Assembly (NCBI GenBank): GCA_028280325.1
Contig: JANQLZ010000021.1
Span: forward strand, 1-64,000
Direction of reading: 5' to 3'
Origin: Bacillota bacterium
Lineage (GTDB): Bacteria > Bacillota > UBA994 > PWPR01
Length of the DNA: 64,000 bases
Positions 17,100 through 25,550 of the stretch are shown in pieces. Within the stretch, counting starts at the first letter, position 1. The number at the start of each line of letters is the position of its first letter. The notes below the pieces were generated by a model that did no database searches, was not told where the DNA came from, and saw only the letters and a program-made list of their open reading frames with translations. Position numbers and translations under genes: made by a program.

Positions 17100-19511
17100 A
17101 TGAGAAAAATAGCCAGTGACCGAGGTTCAGTTACCGTGTTTTTACTGCTTATTTTACTTCCAGTTGTTATCGTTACCGGAACCTTCGTTGATTTAACGCG
17201 CTATAACACCGCCAAACAGCTGGTCAGTGGTGCTGGGGAGCTGACCCTGGATTCAGTTTTAGCCAATTATAACAGCTTGCTGCAACAGAGGTACGGCCTT
17301 TTTGCCATTTCCCCCACTGAGGATTATCAATTGACTGCTGGCAAATACTTTAACCTCAACCTGGGCCAGGCCAATGGACACAGCCAGACACTTTTTGGGG
17401 AACAGGACTTTCAGCTGCTGCAACTAACTACAGACCGAACCAGGATTTCAAGCTTAGCTAATGCCAACTTGGCTAACCCGGATGTCCTCAACCGGCAGAT
17501 TATTGATTACACCAAATATCGGTTTCCGCTGGAATTAGCTGTAGAGTTTTTAGAATCGTTAAATCTTCTCAAAAGCTTTTCTGGTGAGGCTGAGCTGTAT
17601 CAGGAATCAATTGCCTTGAGTGAGAAAATGGCTTCTTTGAGCCTTGATTATCAAAGCCTGTACCAGTTGATGGTGTTTAATGACGATTTCAACGCTGCTC
17701 AACTTGACGGCCTCATAGAGTTTTCTAACAGCATGCTAAGCGAGGTTACCAGTCTGTTTATGGACATTTATTATCTCAGAGAAAATCTGCAAAAGCTGGA
17801 CGATAGCTCTGACCAGGGTCCTGACCTGGAACTGGGCTATCAGCTGAGGATGGAGGAATTGATATCAGCAATCAGAACCAGGTCACAGCAAATAATATCC
17901 CAGAGAGATGCTGATCTCAGCTACTACAGAAAGCATCTCAAGAACATAGCCGGTATTAAAGAACTGGGCGACAGCATAACAGTCGGCATGTTCGAGATTC
18001 ACTCACTGATTGATCGCCTGACCGCAAAAGTAGACAGCATGGAACAAAATACCATTGACAATCCAAGCCTGGAAAAAATCAAAAAACAGCTGGCGCAAAG
18101 CCAGGAGCTGTTAACAGATTTCAATACTGCTGAGTTAGTGAACTATGTTGAACCCAACAGGATAACCCTTCAACAATATATCTCCAGCACGGAACAGATT
18201 GCCTATACAGTGTATCTGGTGGGCAAAGACAACTCTGGCCAGCGGCATTGGGGAGAAATAATCAGCTATAACCTAGAACACCTCAACAGGCTTAAGGCTG
18301 GTCCATTTTACAATTTGGAACGCCGTCCCCCGGTACCTGTAACAGAGGAAATGGCTCTAAAGAATAGCCTGTCTTCAGTAGAAAACTCCTTCAAGCGCTA
18401 TATCCAGGCCAATGATGATGGCGTGCTATCCAGCTACCACAGGTTGGCAGAGATCTATGGCCCTCGGAATAAAAAAGCCGGTCAGAATATATTAAGTAAG
18501 GCGGTAGATTTGTTTGAAAAAGCAATCAGCAGTACTGAACCGCCAGAACTAACAGGCGCTTCAGAGATCCCCCAGGCTATTGCCAGTGAATTTGGCTCCA
18601 AGGGGAGGCAAACTGTGCTTGACCAGCAGGCAAATGACAGTATTTCCTACAGCAAAAACATCTTTAATCATCTGAAGCGCGGCTTTGATAATCTCGCTGT
18701 TGATTTAAGGGACAGAATCCTTGTGCAGCAATATCTGACAACCATGTTTACCTGTGCCGCAACTGCAGAAGATGCTCAGGCTGCTTCCGGCTATAGTTTC
18801 AGCCCTCAAAGCAATTATCTGTATGGCAGCGAACTGGAGTATTGCTTGTCAGGTAGCAATAAAGCCCGGCATAATCTTGTATCGAGTAAGGCATTATTAT
18901 TCTCATTACGCTATGCCTTAAACTTCAGATATGCCTTAGGCAATCAGCATTTAATGAGGTTAGTAGAGTCTCTGGCTCTGGCAGGGTCCAGCCTGTTACC
19001 TTTAACCGGGCCGGTTCTTGAGCTAAGTATTTTAGCGGCTATAGTTGCTGTAGAATCTTATTTGGATCTGCAAGACCTGCTCCATGGCAAGAAAGTAGTG
19101 CTGTTTAAGACAGATCAATCTTGGAGATTAAGTGTGCAGGCAATAAAACAATACTTTGACGGCAACACTGAGGAGCTCAATGGCGAGGAGCAAGCTGAAA
19201 ACAGCGAGTTTAAAATGTCCTATCAGGATTATCTGGGGCTTTTGCTTCTGACTCTGGATAGAAATGTTTTACTGAACAGAGTCTGTAATTTGATTGAATT
19301 GAATATGAGCTTTCTGTTGTTGGCCCCAAAGCAGCCCAGCGACTTGTCAGGCTTAGCATTTCGCACTGTTCAGGCCCAAACGGCTGTTAAACTTGAGGCC
19401 GAAGTGTTGGTAGATTTTATATTCTTTCCTCTGCTCTGGGCAGTGACAGAGATGAACCCTGCCGGTCAAAAAGCGATGAAAATATACTACAACAATTACC
19501 GAGGATATTAA
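17100..19511 (+). CDS. DUF5702-like TadG-type large membrane-anchored protein
   Basis: An 803-residue protein with a TadE-like start: SDRGSVTVFLLLILLPVVIV, where Gly-Ser-Val-Thr-Val-Phe sits at the expected cut but the +5 Glu is replaced by Phe. After the helix comes FVDLTRYNTAKQLVSGAGEL, the DUF5702 signature found in Firmicute Tad loci, then a long helical and probably coiled-coil extracellular region (about 130-600). A second hydrophobic region lies near 628-660 (LMRLVESLALAGSSLLPLTG onward). Probable role: large pilus-associated surface component. It has no clear ribosome site and follows tadE by 11 bp, so coupling is likely. Confidence 0.78.
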   Translation: MRKIASDRGSVTVFLLLILLPVVIVTGTFVDLTRYNTAKQLVSGAGELTLDSVLANYNSLLQQRYGLFAISPTEDYQLTAGKYFNLNLGQANGHSQTLFGEQDFQLLQLTTDRTRISSLANANLANPDVLNRQIIDYTKYRFPLELAVEFLESLNLLKSFSGEAELYQESIALSEKMASLSLDYQSLYQLMVFNDDFNAAQLDGLIEFSNSMLSEVTSLFMDIYYLRENLQKLDDSSDQGPDLELGYQLRMEELISAIRTRSQQIISQRDADLSYYRKHLKNIAGIKELGDSITVGMFEIHSLIDRLTAKVDSMEQNTIDNPSLEKIKKQLAQSQELLTDFNTAELVNYVEPNRITLQQYISSTEQIAYTVYLVGKDNSGQRHWGEIISYNLEHLNRLKAGPFYNLERRPPVPVTEEMALKNSLSSVENSFKRYIQANDDGVLSSYHRLAEIYGPRNKKAGQNILSKAVDLFEKAISSTEPPELTGASEIPQAIASEFGSKGRQTVLDQQANDSISYSKNIFNHLKRGFDNLAVDLRDRILVQQYLTTMFTCAATAEDAQAASGYSFSPQSNYLYGSELEYCLSGSNKARHNLVSSKALLFSLRYALNFRYALGNQHLMRLVESLALAGSSLLPLTGPVLELSILAAIVAVESYLDLQDLLHGKKVVLFKTDQSWRLSVQAIKQYFDGNTEELNGEEQAENSEFKMSYQDYLGLLLLTLDRNVLLNRVCNLIELNMSFLLLAPKQPSDLSGLAFRTVQAQTAVKLEAEVLVDFIFFPLLWAVTEMNPAGQKAMKIYYNNYRGY

Positions 19512-19517
19512 CTGTCG

Positions 19518-20753
19518 ATGGCTAAAAATAAAGGATCAATGACAGTTGAAGTGAGCTTGACCCTGATGGTTTTCGTCTCCCTGCTTTTAATGCTGATTGC
19601 CTTTGCCAGATTAACCATCTTATACGGTAATATCCAGACTGCGCTGAATCAAACCGCTAAAGAGCTGGCCAGCTACAGTTACATCTACGCAGCCAGTGGG
19701 TTGATGCAAATCAATGATCAGCTGCAGCATGATATCGACCAGGAAACCCTGGCCATCGACCAGACAGCAGAGCTGGTTCTGGACGTTTTTGGGGGGTTGA
19801 GAGAGCTGAAGTCGGAGTTCAGAGTCAGCGATTGGCCGGCTGTAGCTGAGGAAGTTAAGAGGATTTATACTGAGACTACCTCCTTGACAGAGAATATCAG
19901 ACAGCTTGCCAATGATCCTGCCAAATTGGTAACAGCCCTGATCTACCTGGGCTATGAGGAGTCTCTGTACTATCTTAAGTCTCGGATTGTGGGAGCTATG
20001 GCTCAGGCTGTGTTTCCCAAATATCTGCCTTCATCTGTCGACGGTGTTTCTGACTACTTGGAGAGCTATGGAATTAAAGATGGGTTTCAAGGCCTGGATT
20101 TTACGGAAACTGTTTTTTTAGAGGATGATGAAAGTTTACAGATAGTGGTCAGGTATCAGGCACTACAGGGCCTTCCTGTTTTTCAACCGCTAAGAATTAA
20201 TATTGTTCAGCGGGCTGCAGCCCGAGCATGGCTGACCGGTGATACCGGCCGGAACAATCCGACTCAGAATCCGGTAACATCGATTTGGAATGATAAAAAC
20301 TATTTCAGAAGGGGCAAAACGATCATTGCCAATGAAAGCAGGCAGTATCCCTACCAAATAATAAACATATCCGGGTTGCATGCCTTAAATGCTGCTGAAG
20401 GTACTGTTGAGATCGTTAGAATACTATCCTACGACGCGACCAAACCGACTAATGATATTGAACAGTTTCAACTAGTAATCAGTAGACATTTAGCCGTGAT
20501 GGATAAGAAGATAGCATCTGCAGCTCAGTTAATGGTAGAATGCAATGCCTCACAGGAGAGAAAGTTGGTTGCTGTTGGAGAAAATCTTAAAGTAAGTCAA
20601 ATACTGGTTGTTATAGTTCCGGAAAACATTGAAGCTTTGGAATGGCAGGAGATGCAAGCACTGATTGACAGTTCAGCACTCTACGACAAGACCATCAAGC
20701 TCAAAAAAGGATATGGGTCTTCCCAAACGGAGGGGCAGAATGATAATAAATAG
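19518..20753 (+). CDS. TadE-like pseudopilin with large extracytoplasmic domain
   Basis: A 411-residue protein. The leader is very short (MAKNKG), followed by SMTVEVSLTLMVFVSLLLML with Glu at +5, a canonical prepilin start. After the membrane helix the chain is predicted to be outside the membrane, with helical segments near 40-160. No known enzyme motif. It is probably a minor subunit processed by the same peptidase as Flp. The 3' end overlaps the peptidase gene by 14 bp. Confidence 0.78.
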   Translation: MAKNKGSMTVEVSLTLMVFVSLLLMLIAFARLTILYGNIQTALNQTAKELASYSYIYAASGLMQINDQLQHDIDQETLAIDQTAELVLDVFGGLRELKSEFRVSDWPAVAEEVKRIYTETTSLTENIRQLANDPAKLVTALIYLGYEESLYYLKSRIVGAMAQAVFPKYLPSSVDGVSDYLESYGIKDGFQGLDFTETVFLEDDESLQIVVRYQALQGLPVFQPLRINIVQRAAARAWLTGDTGRNNPTQNPVTSIWNDKNYFRRGKTIIANESRQYPYQIINISGLHALNAAEGTVEIVRILSYDATKPTNDIEQFQLVISRHLAVMDKKIASAAQLMVECNASQERKLVAVGENLKVSQILVVIVPENIEALEWQEMQALIDSSALYDKTIKLKKGYGSSQTEGQNDNK

Positions 20754-21378
20754 AACCTTGTTAGGGGTAGCAGGAGCATTAGTGTTTAACCGACTGTATC
20801 AGGGCTTTATCAGATCCGTTGCCGAACAGTCAAAATGCTTTAAAATGCCTGCTATTGCATTTTATATTATTATACCTCTGCAGATTGTTCTTTTGTCCCC
20901 AACAGACAGTCTGCTGCCCATTGACTACAGCATAATTAAGGGTCTGTTTTTGTTGATAATACTCAATTACCTGGCCCTGATAGATCTATACCAAAAGCGG
21001 ATTCCTAACCGGATATTAGTACATCTACTGGTCATTACAACTGTGCTAACCTGTCTGGAGCTGACCTCCGGCCAAATCCAGCTTTTGACTTATCTGCCGT
21101 CAATGCTGATCACTGTGATGCTGACCGGAGGCAGTTTCCTGATTGTTTATATCCTTACTAAAGGTGCCCTCGGGGCAGGCGATGTTAAGCTGATGTTTGT
21201 TTTGGGATTTAGCCTTGAACAGCAGTCAGCGTTAACAGCAATGGTGTATGCTTTGCTGTTAAGCGCCTTAGCAGGCCTGATTTTAATTATATTTAAGCGC
21301 AAATCGACTAAAGCAGCCCTGCCTTTTGCCCCGTTTGTTTTACTGGGCACCTGTTTGACGTTGCTCTTGGGTGTTTAG
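20740..21378 (+). CDS. tadV: Prepilin peptidase (TadV/CpaA type, A24 family)
   Basis: A 212-residue integral membrane aspartyl protease with six or so hydrophobic segments. The two catalytic aspartates are in ALIDLYQKRIPN (first site) and GALGAGDVKLMF (the GxGD motif). It lacks the N-terminal methylase domain, as TadV/CpaA enzymes do. Start ATG 20740 follows GGAGGGGC; an open frame to 20665 lies inside the previous gene and has no ribosome site. It should cleave Flp1, the TadE-like proteins and perhaps the DUF5702 protein. Confidence 0.9.
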   Translation: MIINRTLLGVAGALVFNRLYQGFIRSVAEQSKCFKMPAIAFYIIIPLQIVLLSPTDSLLPIDYSIIKGLFLLIILNYLALIDLYQKRIPNRILVHLLVITTVLTCLELTSGQIQLLTYLPSMLITVMLTGGSFLIVYILTKGALGAGDVKLMFVLGFSLEQQSALTAMVYALLLSALAGLILIIFKRKSTKAALPFAPFVLLGTCLTLLLGV

Positions 21379-21390
21379 GAGGAGTAGTGA

Positions 21391-22728
21391 GTGACTAGAT
21401 TAAAGATCAATAAACTTATAGCTGTTTTACTGTCAATATTTTTACTTGCCGGGGGGTGAACTCTAGCTTTGACCAGCAACAGCAGAACCCTGGCTAAGCA
21501 GCAAGAGCTGTTGCTGGATGCCGAGCAGTATGTCAAAGATGAAATCTACCAGGAGGCCGTTTTGGTTTTAACCAAAGCTGCTGGTTACAGAACTCCCCAA
21601 ACTGAAAGCATCAGAAAATTCCTGGCTGAGATCTATTTAAAAATGGGATATCCGAGAAAGTATCTGGAAATCCTGCTGGAGATAATTGGCGATGGTACGT
21701 TGTGTGACAATATCTACTATGAGGCAGTAGTTTACTTATACGACGATTATCAGTATGCAGCGGCCTTTCAGCTGCTCAAGGACGGGTTGAGCAGGCTTGA
21801 TGCCCCCAAGTTGAAATCCCTTTATCGACAGATACGTTACAAAACCTACGAGTTCTACGGCCAGTACGATCTGGTGCAAAGCTTTCAAAACGGGCTGGCA
21901 CCTGTACTTAAGGATGGCAAATGGGGATATTTATCAAACCAGAATGAGCTGATAATTGATTATAAATTTGACTATGCCACCCATTTTTGCGGCGAACTGG
22001 CACTGGTAATTAATAACGGTAGAACCACCTTGGTCAACCGGCAGGGCTTTAATGCTAAGGTTGCAGACTTTAACGCTGAAGAGATATTGGGGGTAAGCGA
22101 AAACAGAGCGGGAGTTAAGATTGATAACAAGTGGTTTTTTATTGATACCGAGTTTAATATTACTGTTGATCACTGGAATAAACTGGGCAGCTATCGCAAC
22201 GGCATCACTGCCGTATCGCAAGGCCTAAAATGGGGGATACGTGATCGCCAGGGGAGACTGCTATTAAATTATGTTTACGATGATATAATACTCGATCAAT
22301 TCCATTACTGCTTTATCAACGGTGTAAACTTTGTCCAAAATGACGGCAGTTACTATCTAATAGACATCAATGGAGAAACGGTAAGCGAAAATCGATGGCA
22401 CAAGGCCCGGGCTTTTAGCAGTAGTGGGTATGCGGCCGTTGAAAAAGAAGGGAAATGGGGCTTTGTCAATACAGAAGGCCAAGAATGCCTGCCTTTTATC
22501 TGGCAGGACGCCAGGTCGTTTAACAATGGCCTGGCTGCAGTCAGAATCAATGGCAAATGGGGTTTTATCAATCAGTATGGCGAGGTAGTAATTGGAGCAG
22601 TTTATCAGGATGTTAAAAGCTTTTCCGAGGGAATAGCAGCGGTTAAAAGTGGAAATAGCTGGACCTTTATAGGGTTGGAAGAGTTTAGACCGGCTCGCAG
22701 TGTGTTTGCTGCTGGCTGGGAGAGGTAA
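21391..22728 (+). CDS. WG-repeat lipoprotein gene with an in-frame TGA at the lipobox cysteine
   Basis: The GTG at 21391 follows AGGAGGAG at ideal spacing and opens a classical lipoprotein signal (VTRLKINKLIAVLLSIFLLAGG). The next codon, 21457-21459, is TGA, precisely where the lipobox Cys belongs; the same frame then stays open for 422 more codons to 22728. Residues about 30-150 look like TPR-type helices; about 165-440 are WG repeats (DGKWGYL, LKWGIRD, EGKWGFVN, NGKWGFIN). TTG at 21469 could start a shorter cytosolic form and has a GGGGGG upstream. Either a nonsense mutation, recoding, or a sequence error. Part of the Tad operon, so a pilus-linked surface protein if made. Confidence 0.65.
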
Positions 22729-22739
22729 AGGAAGAATCT

Positions 22740-23996
22740 ATGGAAAATCTACAGTTTAAAACACAGATACTGGCAGGTAAAAAAATATTGTCGCTTGAAC
22801 TGACTCAAAATCAGGCATTAGATTATATTGCTCTAAAAACGCTGATCAATGATCCCCCTCAGCAAGTGGTTCCGATGGCCTGTTTAGCTGTCAACAATAC
22901 CAATATACTGAGATACGAGTGCGATAATATCTTGGATTTCAAATATCTTCCCCGTAATCTTGCCTTTCATCAATATCTGCAGATGTTAGATAACCTAGTC
23001 ACTTTTTTGCTAGGCTGTTCAGACTGGTTTTTGGATCATAGATCTTTTGCTTTAAATTGCAACTACCTGTTTTTTACCAAAGAGGATTTCACGATCAAGC
23101 TTATTTACCTGCCGATTGTCGGTCTGTTCTCTTCAGATGAACAGATTAAACACTTTTTTAAGCACTTGGCAACTGACTATCAGGTAGAGCAGGGAGGGCA
23201 GTTGTTGTATGAGCTGCTGAAAGTTTTAATGGAGTCTGGCTTTACATTGATGGATATCAAACTCATTATTGATAAGCATAAACAGCAGCAACAGCAAGTG
23301 CTGATCTCTGCTGCCTCTGACTCAGCGGAAATAAATCAGGAGAATCATCAACCGATAAACCAGTCAGACCAGCAGAGCGACTCCAGCTGTCATGTTACAG
23401 ACCAGGTGCAGCTGGAAAAAGACCATGAAGACGTTTACCAAACCTTAAAAGATTGTCCTACAACTGATAGCTTCCCAACTGGTAAAACTATTTGGTCGAT
23501 ATTCAAAAGAAGAAAAGCCAGCAACAGCAAAATTACTGAAAAGCTTGACCAACAGGAATTGGAGCCAGTCAATCCAAAACGAGAGCCTGATGATTTACAT
23601 AATATGTACGACTTGATTACACTGAACCATACCGAATTACTGACGGGGGACAGCTTACCAGAGTATTTTTTAAAACTGGAATACAATCTGGGCTATAACA
23701 ATTTGCCTGCTGAAATACCCATTGATCTCCTGGAGGGCTTTTTTACTATCGGCAGACAGGGCTATCAGCAGACTAATTCCAGTTTTTTGTTCGATTCTAC
23801 TGTAAAAAGTGTCAGTAGAATTCATGCCAGAATTGAACAGGACGATGAGAAGTTATCCATCGTTGATCTGCACTCCGCCAATGGAACCTATCTCAATGGC
23901 TTGAAGTTGACGCCAAATGTCCCGGCTCGACTCAATCTCGGGGATCAAATAAAGTTCTCTGCCAGTGCCACTTACTCCTTATGTATCAGGGAATAA
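22740..23996 (+). CDS. FHA-domain protein with DUF6382-like N-terminus
   Basis: A 418-residue cytosolic protein. Residues about 1-180 resemble the DUF6382 domain found in Firmicute Tad and secretion loci; 190-300 are a low-complexity, Gln/Ser-rich linker; 330-418 form a FHA domain with GRQ, SVSRIHARI and LHSANGTYLNG, the residues that read phosphothreonine. AAAGGAAG precedes the ATG. The kinase encoded 18 bp downstream is the likely source of the phosphothreonine it binds. Together they suggest that pilus assembly or the WG protein is under Ser/Thr phosphorylation control; that role is inferred. Confidence 0.8.
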   Translation: MENLQFKTQILAGKKILSLELTQNQALDYIALKTLINDPPQQVVPMACLAVNNTNILRYECDNILDFKYLPRNLAFHQYLQMLDNLVTFLLGCSDWFLDHRSFALNCNYLFFTKEDFTIKLIYLPIVGLFSSDEQIKHFFKHLATDYQVEQGGQLLYELLKVLMESGFTLMDIKLIIDKHKQQQQQVLISAASDSAEINQENHQPINQSDQQSDSSCHVTDQVQLEKDHEDVYQTLKDCPTTDSFPTGKTIWSIFKRRKASNSKITEKLDQQELEPVNPKREPDDLHNMYDLITLNHTELLTGDSLPEYFLKLEYNLGYNNLPAEIPIDLLEGFFTIGRQGYQQTNSSFLFDSTVKSVSRIHARIEQDDEKLSIVDLHSANGTYLNGLKLTPNVPARLNLGDQIKFSASATYSLCIRE

Positions 23997-24014
23997 AGCG
24001 TGGAGTGTGCAAGC

Positions 24015-25055
24015 ATGCTAAAGAAGGGTTCAATCCTGGTTAATAAATATCTGATCGAGGAGATAATTAACAATGGCGGTACCAGTATTGTTTACAAGGC
24101 CTATCACAATACCCTGGAAATCGCTGTCGCGATAAAAAGAATAATTGTCAGCAACAAGCTAATGTTTGATTACCGGCATGAAGTTGATATCCTGAAACGG
24201 TTACGGCATACCATGCTGCCCCGTATTTATGATGTGATCCAATATGGTCAGGAAATCTATATTGTTATGGATTACATCGACGGAGAAAGTCTGGAGCAGC
24301 TGCTGGTCAGAACTAAAGGACTGAGTGAGCAGGAAGCTATCGCACTGATTTTAGAGCTGACCCAGGTGGTAGCTTATATCCATAGTAACAATATCGTCCA
24401 CAGTGATGTCAAACCAGCTAATATTATGGTGACAAAGACTGGCCAGATTAAACTAATAGACTTTGGCATTGCTCATCAGGCTGGGGACAGCAAAAAACAG
24501 TGGGGCAGGTCGTTGGGTTTTTCAGCCCCAGAACAGCTCAACAGGCAGGATGTGGATCATAGGGCGGATATTTATAGCCTGGCTGCCACGCTGTACTACT
24601 GTATTACTGGTCAACTGTTTACGCCCGGTCAGAGTGTCAACACTGAATGCAGTGATATCTCTGAAAAGCTGGGTTATCTGCTAAAACAGGCTCTCCAGAG
24701 CAGCCCCGGTAAACGCCATCAGAATATTCAGCAGTTTCGTAATCAACTGCACAGAGTTTCAAGCCAAACAGATTGCAGTTTTTTTAGCTTTAAAAAGTTG
24801 CCAGTTCTAATGTGCCTGGTATTTGCTTTAATAGCTTATGGCGGATTCAGCCAAATTGAAGAACATATTGGAGTGACTGGACTGATCATTAACACCCTAT
24901 TCTTAATAGTTTATTTACATGGATTAATAAAGAAAAATTATGTGAGTGCTGTCAACAGCTCAGTTTTTTCGAAATATTATCCAACCAAAAAAGGATCAGC
25001 TGAAAGCGAGATAACCGCCTTTGATGATCCAAACCAAACAGAGCTAATCAGGTGA
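24015..25055 (+). CDS. Ser/Thr protein kinase with two C-terminal membrane segments
   Basis: A 346-residue Hanks-type kinase. ATP lysine in AVAIKRI near residue 43; catalytic loop HSDVKPANIM near 128 (HSD in place of HRD, as in several bacterial kinases); DFG in LIDFGIAH near 148; GFSAPEQ near 168. Two hydrophobic segments near 262-282 and 287-307 put the kinase on the inner face of the membrane with a short basic tail. ATG 24015 is placed after GGAG; GTG 24000 is the alternative. No PASTA domain, so it is not the usual PrkC. Last gene of the Tad operon, next to its probable FHA partner. Confidence 0.88.
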   Translation: MLKKGSILVNKYLIEEIINNGGTSIVYKAYHNTLEIAVAIKRIIVSNKLMFDYRHEVDILKRLRHTMLPRIYDVIQYGQEIYIVMDYIDGESLEQLLVRTKGLSEQEAIALILELTQVVAYIHSNNIVHSDVKPANIMVTKTGQIKLIDFGIAHQAGDSKKQWGRSLGFSAPEQLNRQDVDHRADIYSLAATLYYCITGQLFTPGQSVNTECSDISEKLGYLLKQALQSSPGKRHQNIQQFRNQLHRVSSQTDCSFFSFKKLPVLMCLVFALIAYGGFSQIEEHIGVTGLIINTLFLIVYLHGLIKKNYVSAVNSSVFSKYYPTKKGSAESEITAFDDPNQTELIR

Positions 25056-25177
25056 CAATTATGGCGAGGTTAGGTGATCAGTGAAAAAGGAGCAGTAACA
25101 GCTTGGGGGTCAGTCCTGCTGGATTGTGTATAAAAGCACTGTTTGAGTATTGTTAGAAGCAAATTATCTAGAATACC

Positions 25178-25206
25178 TTGCTAAAACTAATTTGCAGTGC
25201 TATAAT
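25178..25206 (+). promoter_or_regulatory. SigA-type promoter of the metF-metH operon
   Basis: TTGCTA at 25178-25183 and TATAAT at 25201-25206 are spaced by exactly 17 nt. The SAM riboswitch begins about 27 nt after the -10 box. Confidence 0.75.
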
Positions 25207-25232
25207 GCAAAAAACCGAATATGGATATCTTC

Positions 25233-25330
25233 CTTATCAAGAGTGGTGGAGGGACTGGCCCTGTGAAACCCGGCAACCTACATGTATGTGTGGTGCTAAA
25301 TCCTGCATTTCGTCAGAAATGAAAGATAAG
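25233..25330 (+). ncRNA. SAM-I (S-box) riboswitch
   Basis: The P1 arms CTTATC (25233) and GATAAG (25325-25330) close a four-way junction. Conserved pieces are AGAGTGGTGGAGGGACTGG, CCCTGTGAAACCCGGCAACC and GGTGCTAAATCCTGC. It is a standard SAM-I aptamer. Binding of S-adenosylmethionine should favour the following terminator and shut off metF-metH. Two small open frames that cross it on either strand are shadows. Confidence 0.96.
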
Positions 25331-25341
25331 TCGTTTTTAAT

Positions 25342-25375
25342 AACCGCTTTCATTTCTGCGAAAGCGGTTTTTTTA
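25342..25375 (+). terminator. Riboswitch-controlled intrinsic terminator
   Basis: Stem AACCGCTTTC paired with GAAAGCGGTT and then TTTTTTT. It directly follows the SAM-I aptamer, as the off-state terminator of the expression platform. Confidence 0.9.
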
Positions 25376-25384
25376 GCTAATGGC

Positions 25385-25464
25385 AGCTCGTTAAGCTCCC
25401 TTACAGTAGTTAACGCTACTGGTTTTATAAATGCAATTTCCCCAAAATAACAGCTTAACGAGCT
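25385..25464. repeat. 13-nt perfect inverted repeat with an inner hairpin, between riboswitch and metF
   Basis: AGCTCGTTAAGCT (25385-25397) and AGCTTAACGAGCT (25452-25464) can form a 13-bp stem; inside it CAGTAG/CTACTG (25404-25421) forms a small hairpin. There is no T-run after it. It is not part of the standard SAM-I design and may be a second control element, an mRNA-stability structure or a dimer binding site. Confidence 0.6.
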
Positions 25465-25550
25465 CTCATTAACTGTATCAGTATTGTCATTAATTGTAAA
25501 CACCCAAGCTTTGATGTTTAGAGTAAAATATAATTATAAGGAGAATTACC

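Noticed and set aside
25178-25503. Two open frames on opposite strands
   Set aside because: Both cross the SAM-I riboswitch and its terminator; no ribosome sites and no protein-like sequence.
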